DNA of 64,000 nucleotides from Isoetes taiwanensis (lineage: Eukaryota > Streptophyta > Lycopodiopsida > Isoetales > Isoetaceae), in NCBI GenBank assembly GCA_021234155.1, contig JAJEKV010000006.1:23623568-23687567 (forward strand), written 5' to 3'. Positions 54,913 to 64,000 of this stretch are shown piece by piece; positions within the stretch are counted from its first letter, which is position 1, and each line of letters starts with the position of its first letter. A model generated the notes under the pieces. That model ran no database searches. It was not told where the DNA came from and saw only the letters and a program-made list of their open reading frames with translations. A program made the translations under genes and the position numbers.

Positions 54913-57748
54913 TCATTTGGCACGACCTCGATAGCAAAGTAGTCCTACATAGCTATGACCAAATGACCTGCTATATCGTGTATAAAAGAACATGAATACC
55001 ATTCATGCCTTGCAAATTTGTATGTTGTGATTTTCCCAATAATGTCCTATGGGTGGGCTTTAGGTACATGTTAGTAGGTAAGGATATAAAAATACCCAAA
55101 GAAGTGTTTGTTTAATTTGTTTGTTGGTTATACACGAAAAAAATTATGGCTAAGATTTCACATATAACTCAATGTTGGCATAGAGTGGAGTTTAGAGAGG
55201 GTGTACATCTCCAAATATGTTTGTTGAGTAGGGGAATAGCAACGTTGATTCTTAAGACTGCACATCAAATGCAAAGATGGCCTCTAGTTCCAAATATTAA
55301 AAGCTTTTGATATATAACAATCATAAGCATAAGTCACAATTGCAATTTTAAATGAAATGTTGTGCACCTTCAATATTTGAATACCTTTACGTATCAGCAT
55401 CAATGTGTTATAGTCAGATTTGCCCACTGTAAGATCTTATTTATTGGTAAGAGGTCCCTGCTACACTCTGTGTATCGACATGAGTGCATTTATACTCAAA
55501 CTTTATCCGTTATAAGGTAGCAATTATTGGCATTTTCTATGTGCACAATTATTAATGGAATCCACACTTTAAGTATTCAATCCACCTAAAAAATGAAGAA
55601 CCATGCGCATGAGTACTATCATAAATTAGTGTTGTATGCACTAAACTTCGATGTGCATATTCCAACATTGGAGTATAAGAGACGTCTAAATTGCAAAAGG
55701 ATAATACATGTAGATCTTTATTGTATTTGCAAATCCACAATTCATTATTGCTTTTTAGCTATGTGGTTGTCCCATGGCCTAAATTCAGAAGGCAAATGGC
55801 TAAGTAATTGAACTGAACTAACACAATTCATGACATACAACAGAGTAGCATCCTTGCAAGTTGCAGCAGAAGTCCAGTTCACACATGTTCTGAAGCTGGA
55901 CAATACCCTGTGAGAATTCTTGAACCATAGAAATATGAGAGAATCTCTACATGAGATTGTGCAGGCTAAATCATAAGTGCTTATAACCATTTTTAGGTAT
56001 CGGGCACTCAGCAATTTATTATATTCACAGCATTAACAAAAGAAATCATAATAGGCTTGGCTTCTAGCTGATCAAGTACAACAGGAAATGTGTCGTGTGC
56101 TTCAAGAATTTCCCAAACCTTGGGCAAAGTTTTCTAGGTCAAAATGACTCCCTAGTGCTATTACGAAGCTCCTTGGAATAATTTTCCTTAGCGACATATT
56201 AGGCTTGAAAGATTGCATCTAAAAAATCATGACTATTAGTCGACCCATAAATGTAAAATACATCTATTATGTAAGTTTTTAACTTTTCTTTCTTTTTTAC
56301 CTTTGTTCCTTTTCAATTGTTTCCTTTAAAACTATGCTCATTATTGGTCTATAACCATCTTTCGTGACCAAACGCTTTTAACATTAACCCCCTCAAAACC
56401 ATTGGTTGACCTTTTTATTGCATACTTCAATGTGGATCCAAGCAGTGCTATGCAATTGCAGACGACTTGTTCCATTCAAAGAACGTGTTCCAAAATGGTT
56501 TTGTCCTCTGCAACAAAAGGGTTTTGTCTTATATTACTTAGAGATAAAGGGAATATCAAACTTGCGTCGAACAAAATCCGCATACTAAACATCACCACCG
56601 GCGCCTTTAAGATAAGAGGACTCATTATGTGCAGTGCACAAATCTTTAAGGTGCAATGATGGCAGCCTATTATTTACTTGCATACATCTTCCTAGTTCAA
56701 CTGTCTTCTAGCTCTTGCCATTTGCTGCTTGCTGGAAAGAAAAACAGAGGTGAATATTTTCCCTTACCAACTTGGTTGAAAGTGCATCTTAAGTAGATAG
56801 CAGTAATAAATTATGTCTTCTGCCTAACCTCATGTTAGATCATACTTTTAAAGCATAGGCAGGTCACCATTAACTTGACATTGCAAGGAGACGAAAGTCA
56901 TCTTCTACCTAGGAACAAATTAGATCATGCTCATTAAATAGAGGCAATTTATCATTGGCTGCACATTGCAAAGGAACATCCAGTGAATTAATGCCTCAAA
57001 CTACATTTATGCTAAAATACCATCTCAAACTTCTAAGTCCTAATCCAGACATTTAGAAGCTAAATAAAGAGCATCATTATTAAACATGCATATCTTAGAA
57101 TAGGCGAGGTCATCTTCAAGCTAAGGAGCTCCTAGATACATTGTCTCACTCCCATCCTTTTTCTGTGTACATCCTTAGTGCGTCAAAAACCAATTTGCTA
57201 TTTGCTAGATAGTTAAACATAGAGAACAAAATTAATAAATGTCCCTAATGAAAGATTCAGTGTGACATAATGGACAAATCTCAGCAGCTAGTGGAGCAGC
57301 CAAATAAATATGAGAGTGGACAAACCTGAACTTGTATAAATGTCAAGTTGAGATGCACAAAAACCTCATGAGCTTACTTTTTTAACATTTGTAACTTAAC
57401 AGAAATGTTGTTTAACCTTTCTGTATTGGATCAAAGGTTTCAGTCATTTACTGATCTTTCATAGTTCCAAAAAGACAATGGCCTGGTTATAACTATGGAG
57501 ATCCTTATTCCACATCAAAACCCAAATGGGACATGCAATTGATGTTGCTGACCAATGGCAGGAGCATGAGGAACTGCTACACTGTTGTATCTTTTTGTAG
57601 CAACAATGAATATCTTAGACACAGAAGTAGCACCCCTAAAGTAACTGGAATTTTCTATTACGGATTCTATTAGGGTACCTAATGGAGGTTTTCTAGAGAA
57701 TGGAGATGGAGAATGATCAATAAGTGGGGCTCACTACATTCTGCACAT
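54913..57748. other. No supported gene
   Basis: AT-rich; only short, unconvincing frames. It may be Helitron interior or host intergenic DNA. Confidence 0.4.
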
Positions 57749-58584
57749 GGTCCTTTGACAATATGGTGTGGGGCTCACTACATTCTGCACATGGTCCTTT
57801 GACAACAGGGTGTGGGGCTCACACTGAGAGACATATTTCTGCAAGAGAATTCAAAAGCTCTATGCTCTTCTGCTAGGAAAATAAGAACATGGTAAGAGTT
57901 TATAGTGCATTGGATGTCAAGAATGACAGACATTTTACTCCAAATTAAAGCTACGATAAGATCTCTCATAGCAAAGCAAGCAAAAGAACAACAAATAATG
58001 CACAAAACAATATGAGAAAACAATGTAGTGACAGAAGTATAGTTATACAGCTAATGATGTACATTACCTTCATCTTTGCATGTCATTAAATGTTTCACCA
58101 TGGCAGCTCCTGTAGATGTAAATGTACAGCTCTTTGTGAATGTTAACTACTTCTAAATCAAAGTAGGGTCCTCTGACAATATGGTGTGGGGCTCGCTACA
58201 TTCTGCACATGGTCCTTTGACAACAGGGTGTGGGGCTCACACTGAGAGATATATTTCTGCAAGAGAATTCAAAAGCTCTATGCTCTTCTGCTAGGAAAAT
58301 AAAACATGGTAAGAGTTTGTAGTGCATTGGATGTCAAGAATGACATAGACGTTTTACTCCAAATTAAAGCTACGATAAGATCTCTCATAGCAAAGCAAGC
58401 AGAAGGGCAACAAATAATGCACAAAACAATATGAGAAAACAATGTAGTGACAGAAGTAAAGTTATGCAGCTAATGATGTACATTACCTTCATCTTTGCAT
58501 GTCATTAAATGTTTCACCATGGCAGCTCCTGTAGATGTAAATGTACAGATCTTTGTGAATGGTAACTACTTCTAAATCAAAGTA
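57749..58584 (+). repeat. Tandem duplication, 417-bp unit
   Basis: The unit starts GGTCCTTTGACAATATGG at 57749 and again at 58166 (GGTCCTCTGACAATATGG), and runs with about 97% identity to 58584. Nested within it is a roughly 46-bp duplication (GGGGCTCACTACATTCTGCA at 57727, 57772 and 58191). No coding frame is kept. Confidence 0.9.
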
Positions 58585-60059
58585 AATTATTATGCTGGAA
58601 GTCAAATTAAAAAGCATCTCAAAGAAATTTTTAAGTTTTTTTGTCCTCTGCTTGCCATAAGCTTTGAGCAATGCTAAAGATCAATGTTTTTCACATACTT
58701 ATCTTCACGTGCAATTACAAATGACATGCACCAACAAATATTGACAATGATTGTCCAGAAATTTCTAAAGTTGCACAAAAAGTAAAGATACTGACCTGCT
58801 CAGCTATGGTCTAACCTGATGCAGAAATAATAGTTTAGAACTTGAAAATCAAAGTCATCCATTAATATGAAGGTAAGTTAGGATATGCAGGCATTTGAAA
58901 CTTACAAACATGTGAAAAGCCTCCTCTAGATATATTATTATCTGAGGATGCAACTGCACAATGTTCTATAACTAATTGTATTCTCACCTATAAAACTCTT
59001 TTTCAGTCTGCAAAGGTTTTATGCCTTCTCTATTCTAAGTTCCTTCTATAATCTAAAGCCCATGTTCAAGAAAAAGTCATTTGCAATGAGGAAGATCGTT
59101 TGTTTGAATGTGAACTCTAGGCACAACATCTTCAACATCTTTCTTAGTGGCTGCACACCCGACAATAACAAAAACTCAATTTTGATTCTCATTCTTGTAT
59201 TGTATATGATTAGTCTAATATCCATATATGCAACATAAAGCCTTCAAGTATTTCAAGTATTCCATCTTCATAGGGAATAAAAGAAAGAAGAAAAGAAATA
59301 CCATTAAGCTGGTTAAGAAGTAGAGGTAGAGGTAGGAAAGAGTTGCAAATCCACAAAGATCTATACAACAGAGCAAAAGCCCATCTTTGAAAATGGTATA
59401 CCTGCAATAATAATAGATAAATCAGACATAGAAAGGAAGCCAAAACTACCTTCGTTGGATGAATACCAAACACAATCTTCAGTTCCAATAGTTTATCACA
59501 GGAGAGAGGCCCTATTGTCAAATCCAAGCAATCATCTCAGGGCATCCGACATTTGATGACGCTCAGAAGGATGCCGACACCAATTCGGATCTACCCATTT
59601 CATGAAAAGAGCAAGGATAGATATAGAACCCTGGCTATGCAGAGCCAAGACTGGAACCGAACCTGTTATGGATTTTCGACAGTTCCATTCTGCCGTTAAA
59701 CGCTCAAACACACCTTCAGAAACCCCGGAGCTAGCTGTAAGCCAAGGTAGTGGCCGAAATTGCAACCTAATGGCCGATTCATCCACTCCAAATTGCAGAA
59801 TGCCATCTATTGCACATAAATTTACAAAGTACCTGATGAATAAAGCATGCCAATCCAATTAATTGGCAAACATGCATGGAGCGACAGTTGCAAGAAGGGA
59901 CATGGGCATCTGCTAAAGTCTCGGAATCGATAAGGCAACCCAGAACCTAGAATTTGGTAATCAAAGGCAAAGCCGCATAACTCGATTTTTGGAATACCTG
60001 GAAAGTTTTTCGGCAGCCAAAAGCTTCTAGACCTTAGAAAATTAACCTGGAAAAAAAAT
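58585..60059. other. No convincing gene
   Basis: Frames at 59527-59210 (minus) and 59602-59862 (plus) are open but not family-like. Confidence 0.35.
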
Positions 60060-60714
60060 CTAAAAAGTTTTCGGCATGTCGGAAAAACCAAATTTAAACA
60101 ATAGATAACTCTCAAGATAGGGATCCATCTCCTTAGTCCGATCTAGTTCTGGATGCATTTTGACAACATCTGATACTGTTTTACCAGCAGCCACGCCACT
60201 CATGATGGACATGAATAGTACTAGAAACTCATCTGTTGAGTAATCTTGTGGAGTATAAGTTGGTGGATTTAGAGCCTGACCTTGATTATAAAAGCACTTA
60301 AGAGCATCATCATCTACTATTATGATGTCCTCTTTCTTTTGAATGCCAAGCTGATCCATCATAGTACCAAGATGTTTCACGAAGACCGGTTTGCCATTCG
60401 GATCTCTTGGATGTGGAAACTTTATACACTTACTTTGGTCCCAAATCGTCACAAAGTCTCGATTCATGCCTGGTAACACCCTAAGTACTTCATCAACATT
60501 TCTGCGTTCCATTGAGGACCAGATGGCAACTTGAAACAATCTGAACGCCTCATTCATCATATCTTCTAAGTGTGGACGAGGATAGATCAACTTAGTATTC
60601 GATTCTAGAGGGACTTGCTCGAAGTCATCCTTGTTAATAAGCTTCTTAGGAAACGTTTTACACAGGACACCATTCAGATCGAAGACAATGATTTTGTCAC
60701 AAGCAGGTGGAGCC
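60060..60714 (-). pseudogene. FCP1/NIF-type HAD domain exon, DLNG variant
   Basis: HAD phosphatases of the FCP1/NIF class remove phosphate using Asp in a DxDx(T/V) motif. This exon is open over 217 codons. It opens with PPACDKIIVFDLNGVLCKTF, then RPHLEDMM and FQVAIWSSMERRNV (motif II region), and IIIVDDDALKCFYNQGQA (acidic motif III). The first motif is DLNGVL: the nucleophile Asp is present but the second Asp is Asn. I recall DLNG variants in plant FCP1-like proteins; activity is doubtful. The acceptor TGGTTCAG/GG at 60715 and the intron to 60823 are clear and keep the frame to upstream sequence. A C-terminal extension of about 60 aa follows the HAD fold. It is the last exon of a larger gene to the right. 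Confidence 0.6.
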
Positions 60715-60823
60715 CTGAACCATGGAAACCAAAGAGTTAGCCATGCAAAAGTGGTTTGTAATACACGCCAAGCACATTTTGTCCGTCACAAGTAAGCTAC
60801 ATATCGCGCCTGGCGTGAATTAC

Positions 60824-61946
60824 CTTTCATCATCGCCGTCATCCCCCAGCAGTCGTAGCGTCTACTTCACTCCCCGGATGCTTATTGCCAGAAGCATCAA
60901 CTCCACGGTTTAGTTCGGACATGTTCTCTTCTATGAAAGCTACCACAGGGTTTTGATTCCTAACCTCAGTGGTTGCACTTGAGCTTGCATGATCTTCCTG
61001 GCTGGTATCAGGAACTACCGTAGTCGTACAAGCTGGACATTACCAGTTGCAATATTATCAAGCATGGAGTCCATATTTTTCTCCATGATCTCACGTTCCC
61101 GCGCTAGCATTGTGGTCTTCTCCTCGGGGGTTGCATTACTTTTTGAACATTCTGGAGTTGCACTTGGAGGCTTTTGTGAACTAGTGGTCTGCTTCTGCCT
61201 TTTGTAAGGTATCAAAGCCAATGGGTTTTTATCTTTGACAGGACCCCAATCAGCCGTGGCTAGTACCTTTTCAAAAAATACTTCAAGAACATCCCTGGAC
61301 TGGTCATCGTTGACGAAACTTAAACATCTTCTTGATGTCTTCAGGGCTTCTCTACCAATATACCCTCCAACATGTAATTCACAGCAAGTGGTATCAAGTG
61401 GTGCAAATGCCTCAACAAGATAGCTTGCCAAATTGATTGCAAACCCATGTTTATTCAAGGGCCCCTTTTCTTTTGTCAGCAATTCCAGAGTGATGTCTTT
61501 CCGGTAGAGGTTAGGAACATCAAATTCCTCACTTTCATTTGCTTCATCCTCATCATCTGCTTTGTAGAAGACATTTTTCAAGTTGGGTTCATCAAAAAGA
61601 AAACACTGCCATGCACCTTTATCTGATGCCCCTTTGCTCTTGGCTACCTCATAGTCATCATCTGGCACAAGGGATATCATTATGAAGATTATACAAGCTT
61701 TTTAAATCGCATCCTCAAATCGATATCCTTTGTCTCAAAGAGAAGAGAACCTTCCCTAACGACCTTTAAGGATTCCAAGTCGTATGAAGCCACCAAAGCA
61801 TGCATATGAGGCTCTCCTGGGGGACATATGATGACAATAGTAAAGAGCTTCTGAGTTGTTAAGCCTATGCAACTACTAAAAAAGCTGTTGTACTCTTGTT
61901 GAGTCATCCACTTCTCTCCTTTTGTAGTCCCCGCTATCCAATACAA
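60824..61946 (-). pseudogene. Middle part of the HAD/DGQHR-like gene
   Basis: Frames 61946-61689 (WMTQQEYNSFFSSCIGLTT; CPPGEPHMHALVASYDLESL) and 61680-61015 (LHVGGYIGREALKTSRRCLS; TADWGPVKDKNPLALIPYKR) follow each other. Only 8 bases separate the stop of the first from the ATG of the second, in another frame. The second continues after a frame change near 61020 (VVPDTSQEDHASSSATTEV) down to the donor AAAG/GTAATTC at 60823. No domain is recognised. The coding-like texture across three frames points to a decayed gene or very short introns. Confidence 0.45.
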
Positions 61947-62009
61947 ACGAGAGAAATATTACGAGGCCTATTGTTGTATCGGGTAGGAGACCTTTATAGC
62001 CGATAGAGA

Positions 62010-62784
62010 CCAGGTATTGGAGTCGTGGATAAGTCACCACCAACATCTTCGGGATGGCAACCTTTCTTCTCGGCCAGCCATCACCTTATCCGATAGTTTT
62101 GTGGTGTCTTTGTTGGTTCTTTGATTTCTTGTTTTGCGTAAATTCCTTCAAGAAAAGAGCGTTATTTTTTGATGTCATCGGCAGACACGCCATACTTGTC
62201 TAGTAGGCCGAGTTGGAACAATGTTATATCACCAGGATAGCTTCTGAAGTTCTTCACCAACCGCTACCTTCATAACTTCGCATGTTCTCTTTATATGAGT
62301 GCAACAATCAATGAAGGACATTTTGTCATTAATCAGTTGAAGAAGCCTTCTTGCAGAACTTCTTTGTTTATGCATTGATTTAACAACCAAATGATTTCAT
62401 CATCTTGAAGGCCCTCACTTTCCTCATCTCGGTAGTCTTCAAATCAAATATTGAAGTATCTTGAGGAGGCACTCTTCCCATTGGGTCTGGTAGCTGTTTC
62501 TGAGCATAAGCATCCCGAAACTTCGTTCACTTCTGAGACTTAGCCTTAGCGAAGATGATCTTGTAGGCATCTGTAGGACCTCTGGAAGATGCTTCAGACG
62601 TCTCGCCTGCTTCCTCCCCAGTTTTTTCCCCGCTTTTTGCCCTTGGTTTCTTATCTTGGATGATAGTCTGAGCCAAGGTCTTTTCCAATGCCTTAAACTC
62701 CTCAGACTTCATTCCTCCCTGTTTTGTTTGCAGGGGTCTTCCATATTCTATCCATTGCTGGCGGGCATGACGGAGTTGTTCCAT
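62010..62784 (-). pseudogene. Further upstream part of the same gene, several frameshifts
   Basis: 62784-62527 is open and basic (QLRHARQQWIEYGRPLQTKQ; PTDAYKIIFAKAKSQK). Below it, protein-like stretches appear in three frames: AQKQLPDPMGRVPPQDTSI, DDEIIWLLNQCINKEVLQ, NDKMSFIDCCTHIKRTCEVM and GDITLFQLGLLDKYGVS. They are collinear but broken by stops. The function of this region is unknown. Confidence 0.4.
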
Positions 62785-62882
62785 GTAAGGGCTGCACGAA
62801 TAAAAAAATCATGTTAGCCAATATGAGCAGGGCATACAAAAATGAACCGCTTTTTAGATCAATCAAACAGGATAATCAGGAA

Positions 62883-63235
62883 ACGACAAAGCCAGGCGTG
62901 CCAATTCACGCCTGGCGTGTAATCATGCTGACAATTCGCGGATGAATACACGCCAGGCGCGAATTGGCAATGTATACGCCGATCGGCAACGCTTCGGCGT
63001 ATTCGAGACAATTGGTCGGCATGAATACCGCGCCCGGCGCTTTTGATCGTGCACTACATGCCAATTCGCTGGCATGTATCCATTTTTGCCAATTGGCGCT
63101 GGCGTGTATTAGCGTTTGTGGGGCACTACATTGCCAATTCGCGGGCGTGTATCCATGTTGACAATTCCGGATGAATACACGCCAGCGCCGGTTGGCAAAG
63201 ATGGATACACGCCAAAGCCAATTGGCACACCGACA
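62883..63235. repeat. Array of GAATTGGC/ACACGCC inverted motifs
   Basis: The motif ATACACGCCAGGCGCGAATTGGC and its reverse complement alternate six to eight times with a few changes, so many nested hairpins are possible. Related pieces occur inside the HAD-gene intron (60765-60823). No coding sequence is supported here; frames in it are by-products of the repeats. Confidence 0.75.
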
Positions 63236-63299
63236 CACACTGACCTAGTCTACACATTGTTATTCCTACTTGATATATCGACTAAAGGCCACCTAATAT

Positions 63300-63990
63300 A
63301 CTAACCTTTTATAAAAAAAGACTTAAGCCCATTTTGTTCAATATTGCACTAATCTCTGCCGAGTCCTCTGCGAGGGTATAGGGGCTTAAAAGCGACACCT
63401 CACATGGGTTGTAATGTAGCGTATACATTGTTTGTCTGTTTGCTTAGCTTGGTTGGATAGGGATCGTTGCCTCAATAGAATGTTGTCCGTCAATAATAAG
63501 GAAGCATACATTAGGGTTCTCCACTGTAAGCTCCTCTAGCGTTGTCCACTGGAGTGGAGCATTCTTTTTCCTATCCTAAGGAAGCACGCCTGCTGGCATA
63601 GGAACTTGACTTGGATTCCTTGCCATCGCCCTCAAGATTTCTCTAGCATGCTCAGGGTCATACCTCCTGCTAACAAGACTTGACTTATGTGATCTCACCA
63701 GACGGTCAACATGGATGGGATGTGTAAAATATTGGCCAAGTGAGTCTGTATACTTGACTAGCCTACTCATTGCCTCCAGCTGCGATTTCTTTTCGGAGTG
63801 CCAAAATGCCATCAATGAAGGTATTTGGGATGTCCTTTCCTAAGTCCAAAGAATCTTAAGACATCCACGATATCATTTTGATGCTTCAACTCTTCCGGGT
63901 AGTAACTTGAGAAGGTCCTCGCAAAGCTCTCCTCACTGCACACACCCCTTCACTTATGAACCTTTGGGGTGAGAGCGGTATTTTGAGGCC
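63300..63990 (-). pseudogene. ParB/DGQHR-like N-terminal region (runs toward right edge)
   Basis: Frame 63815-63576 reads YFTHPIHVDRLVRSHKS and ARREILRAMARNPSQ-type sequence (actual EHAREILRAMARNPSQVP), the order of a ParB-like N-terminus: a list of positions, then a helix, then NPSQ. About 25 codons further, in another frame, comes NPNVCFLIIDGQHSIEA (63520-63470). This matches the DGQHR motif of ParB/DndB-like proteins with the last Arg as Ser. Then LSKQTNNVYATLHYNPCEVS continues to about 63330. Upstream, 63990-63816 has coding-like text (SYYPEELKHQNDIVDVLRFF). Several frame changes make it a pseudogene or a region with sequencing errors. It precedes the HAD exons on the same strand. Confidence 0.45.
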
Positions 63991-64000
63991 ATCCATACTT

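Noticed and set aside
59532-59862. Overlapping open frames on both strands
   Set aside because: Neither translation is family-like and no splice context supports them.

Overview
The window reads as nuclear DNA of a land plant with a large, repeat-rich genome. Evidence: genes with short GT-AG introns, an LRR receptor-type N-terminus (LRRNT_2-like), plant-style LTR elements primed by initiator tRNA-Met, a TRIM element, a hAT derivative with 8-bp target duplications, Helitron ends, tRNA-derived SINEs and non-LTR elements. A seed-free vascular plant (fern or lycophyte) is my guess, but the sequence does not fix the species. Most of the 64 kb is decayed mobile DNA; few genes look intact.

Layout. 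1-7546 is the 5' end of one minus-strand LTR retrotransposon: 1.6-kb LTR (5941-7546), tRNA-Met primer site, about 4.6 kb of unusual pre-gag sequence, then gag running off the left edge. The pre-gag region carries a histone H3-like gene: an ORF that opens with the first nine residues of the mature H3 tail (5224-4454), followed by a recognisable H3 histone fold (4362-3979) that now has two stop codons. Five copies of a roughly 73-bp hairpin repeat and extra TATA boxes lie upstream of the two pre-gag coding cassettes. 7547-20110 is non-genic and holds a 15-bp-TSD retroposon, a poly-purine tract with an LTR start, a GC-rich retroposon and one possible orphan exon. 20419-23185 is a five-exon coiled-coil gene resembling the plant EMB1611/MEE22 N-terminal half. 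25294-26298 is a hAT derivative. 27-36 kb holds repeats and a LINE reverse-transcriptase relic. 38343-40416 is the best intact gene: three exons whose spliced product joins a metazoan-type caspase fold, with the catalytic His and Cys positions substituted, to a full protein kinase and a C-terminal CaaX-like box. 40-60 kb has Helitron, SINE, MITE, TRIM and copia remnants, an LRR fragment and one unrecognised gene candidate. 60060-64000 (minus) is a frameshifted gene with a ParB/DGQHR-like motif, unknown middle regions and an FCP1/NIF-type HAD domain.

Two candidates for a new system stand out: (1) the retrotransposon-borne H3-like histone with its repeat and promoter cassettes, and (2) the pseudocaspase-kinase fusion. 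A third theme is a SINE/LINE family sharing a GACGTTAAA-type 3' end, each copy ending in a different microsatellite.
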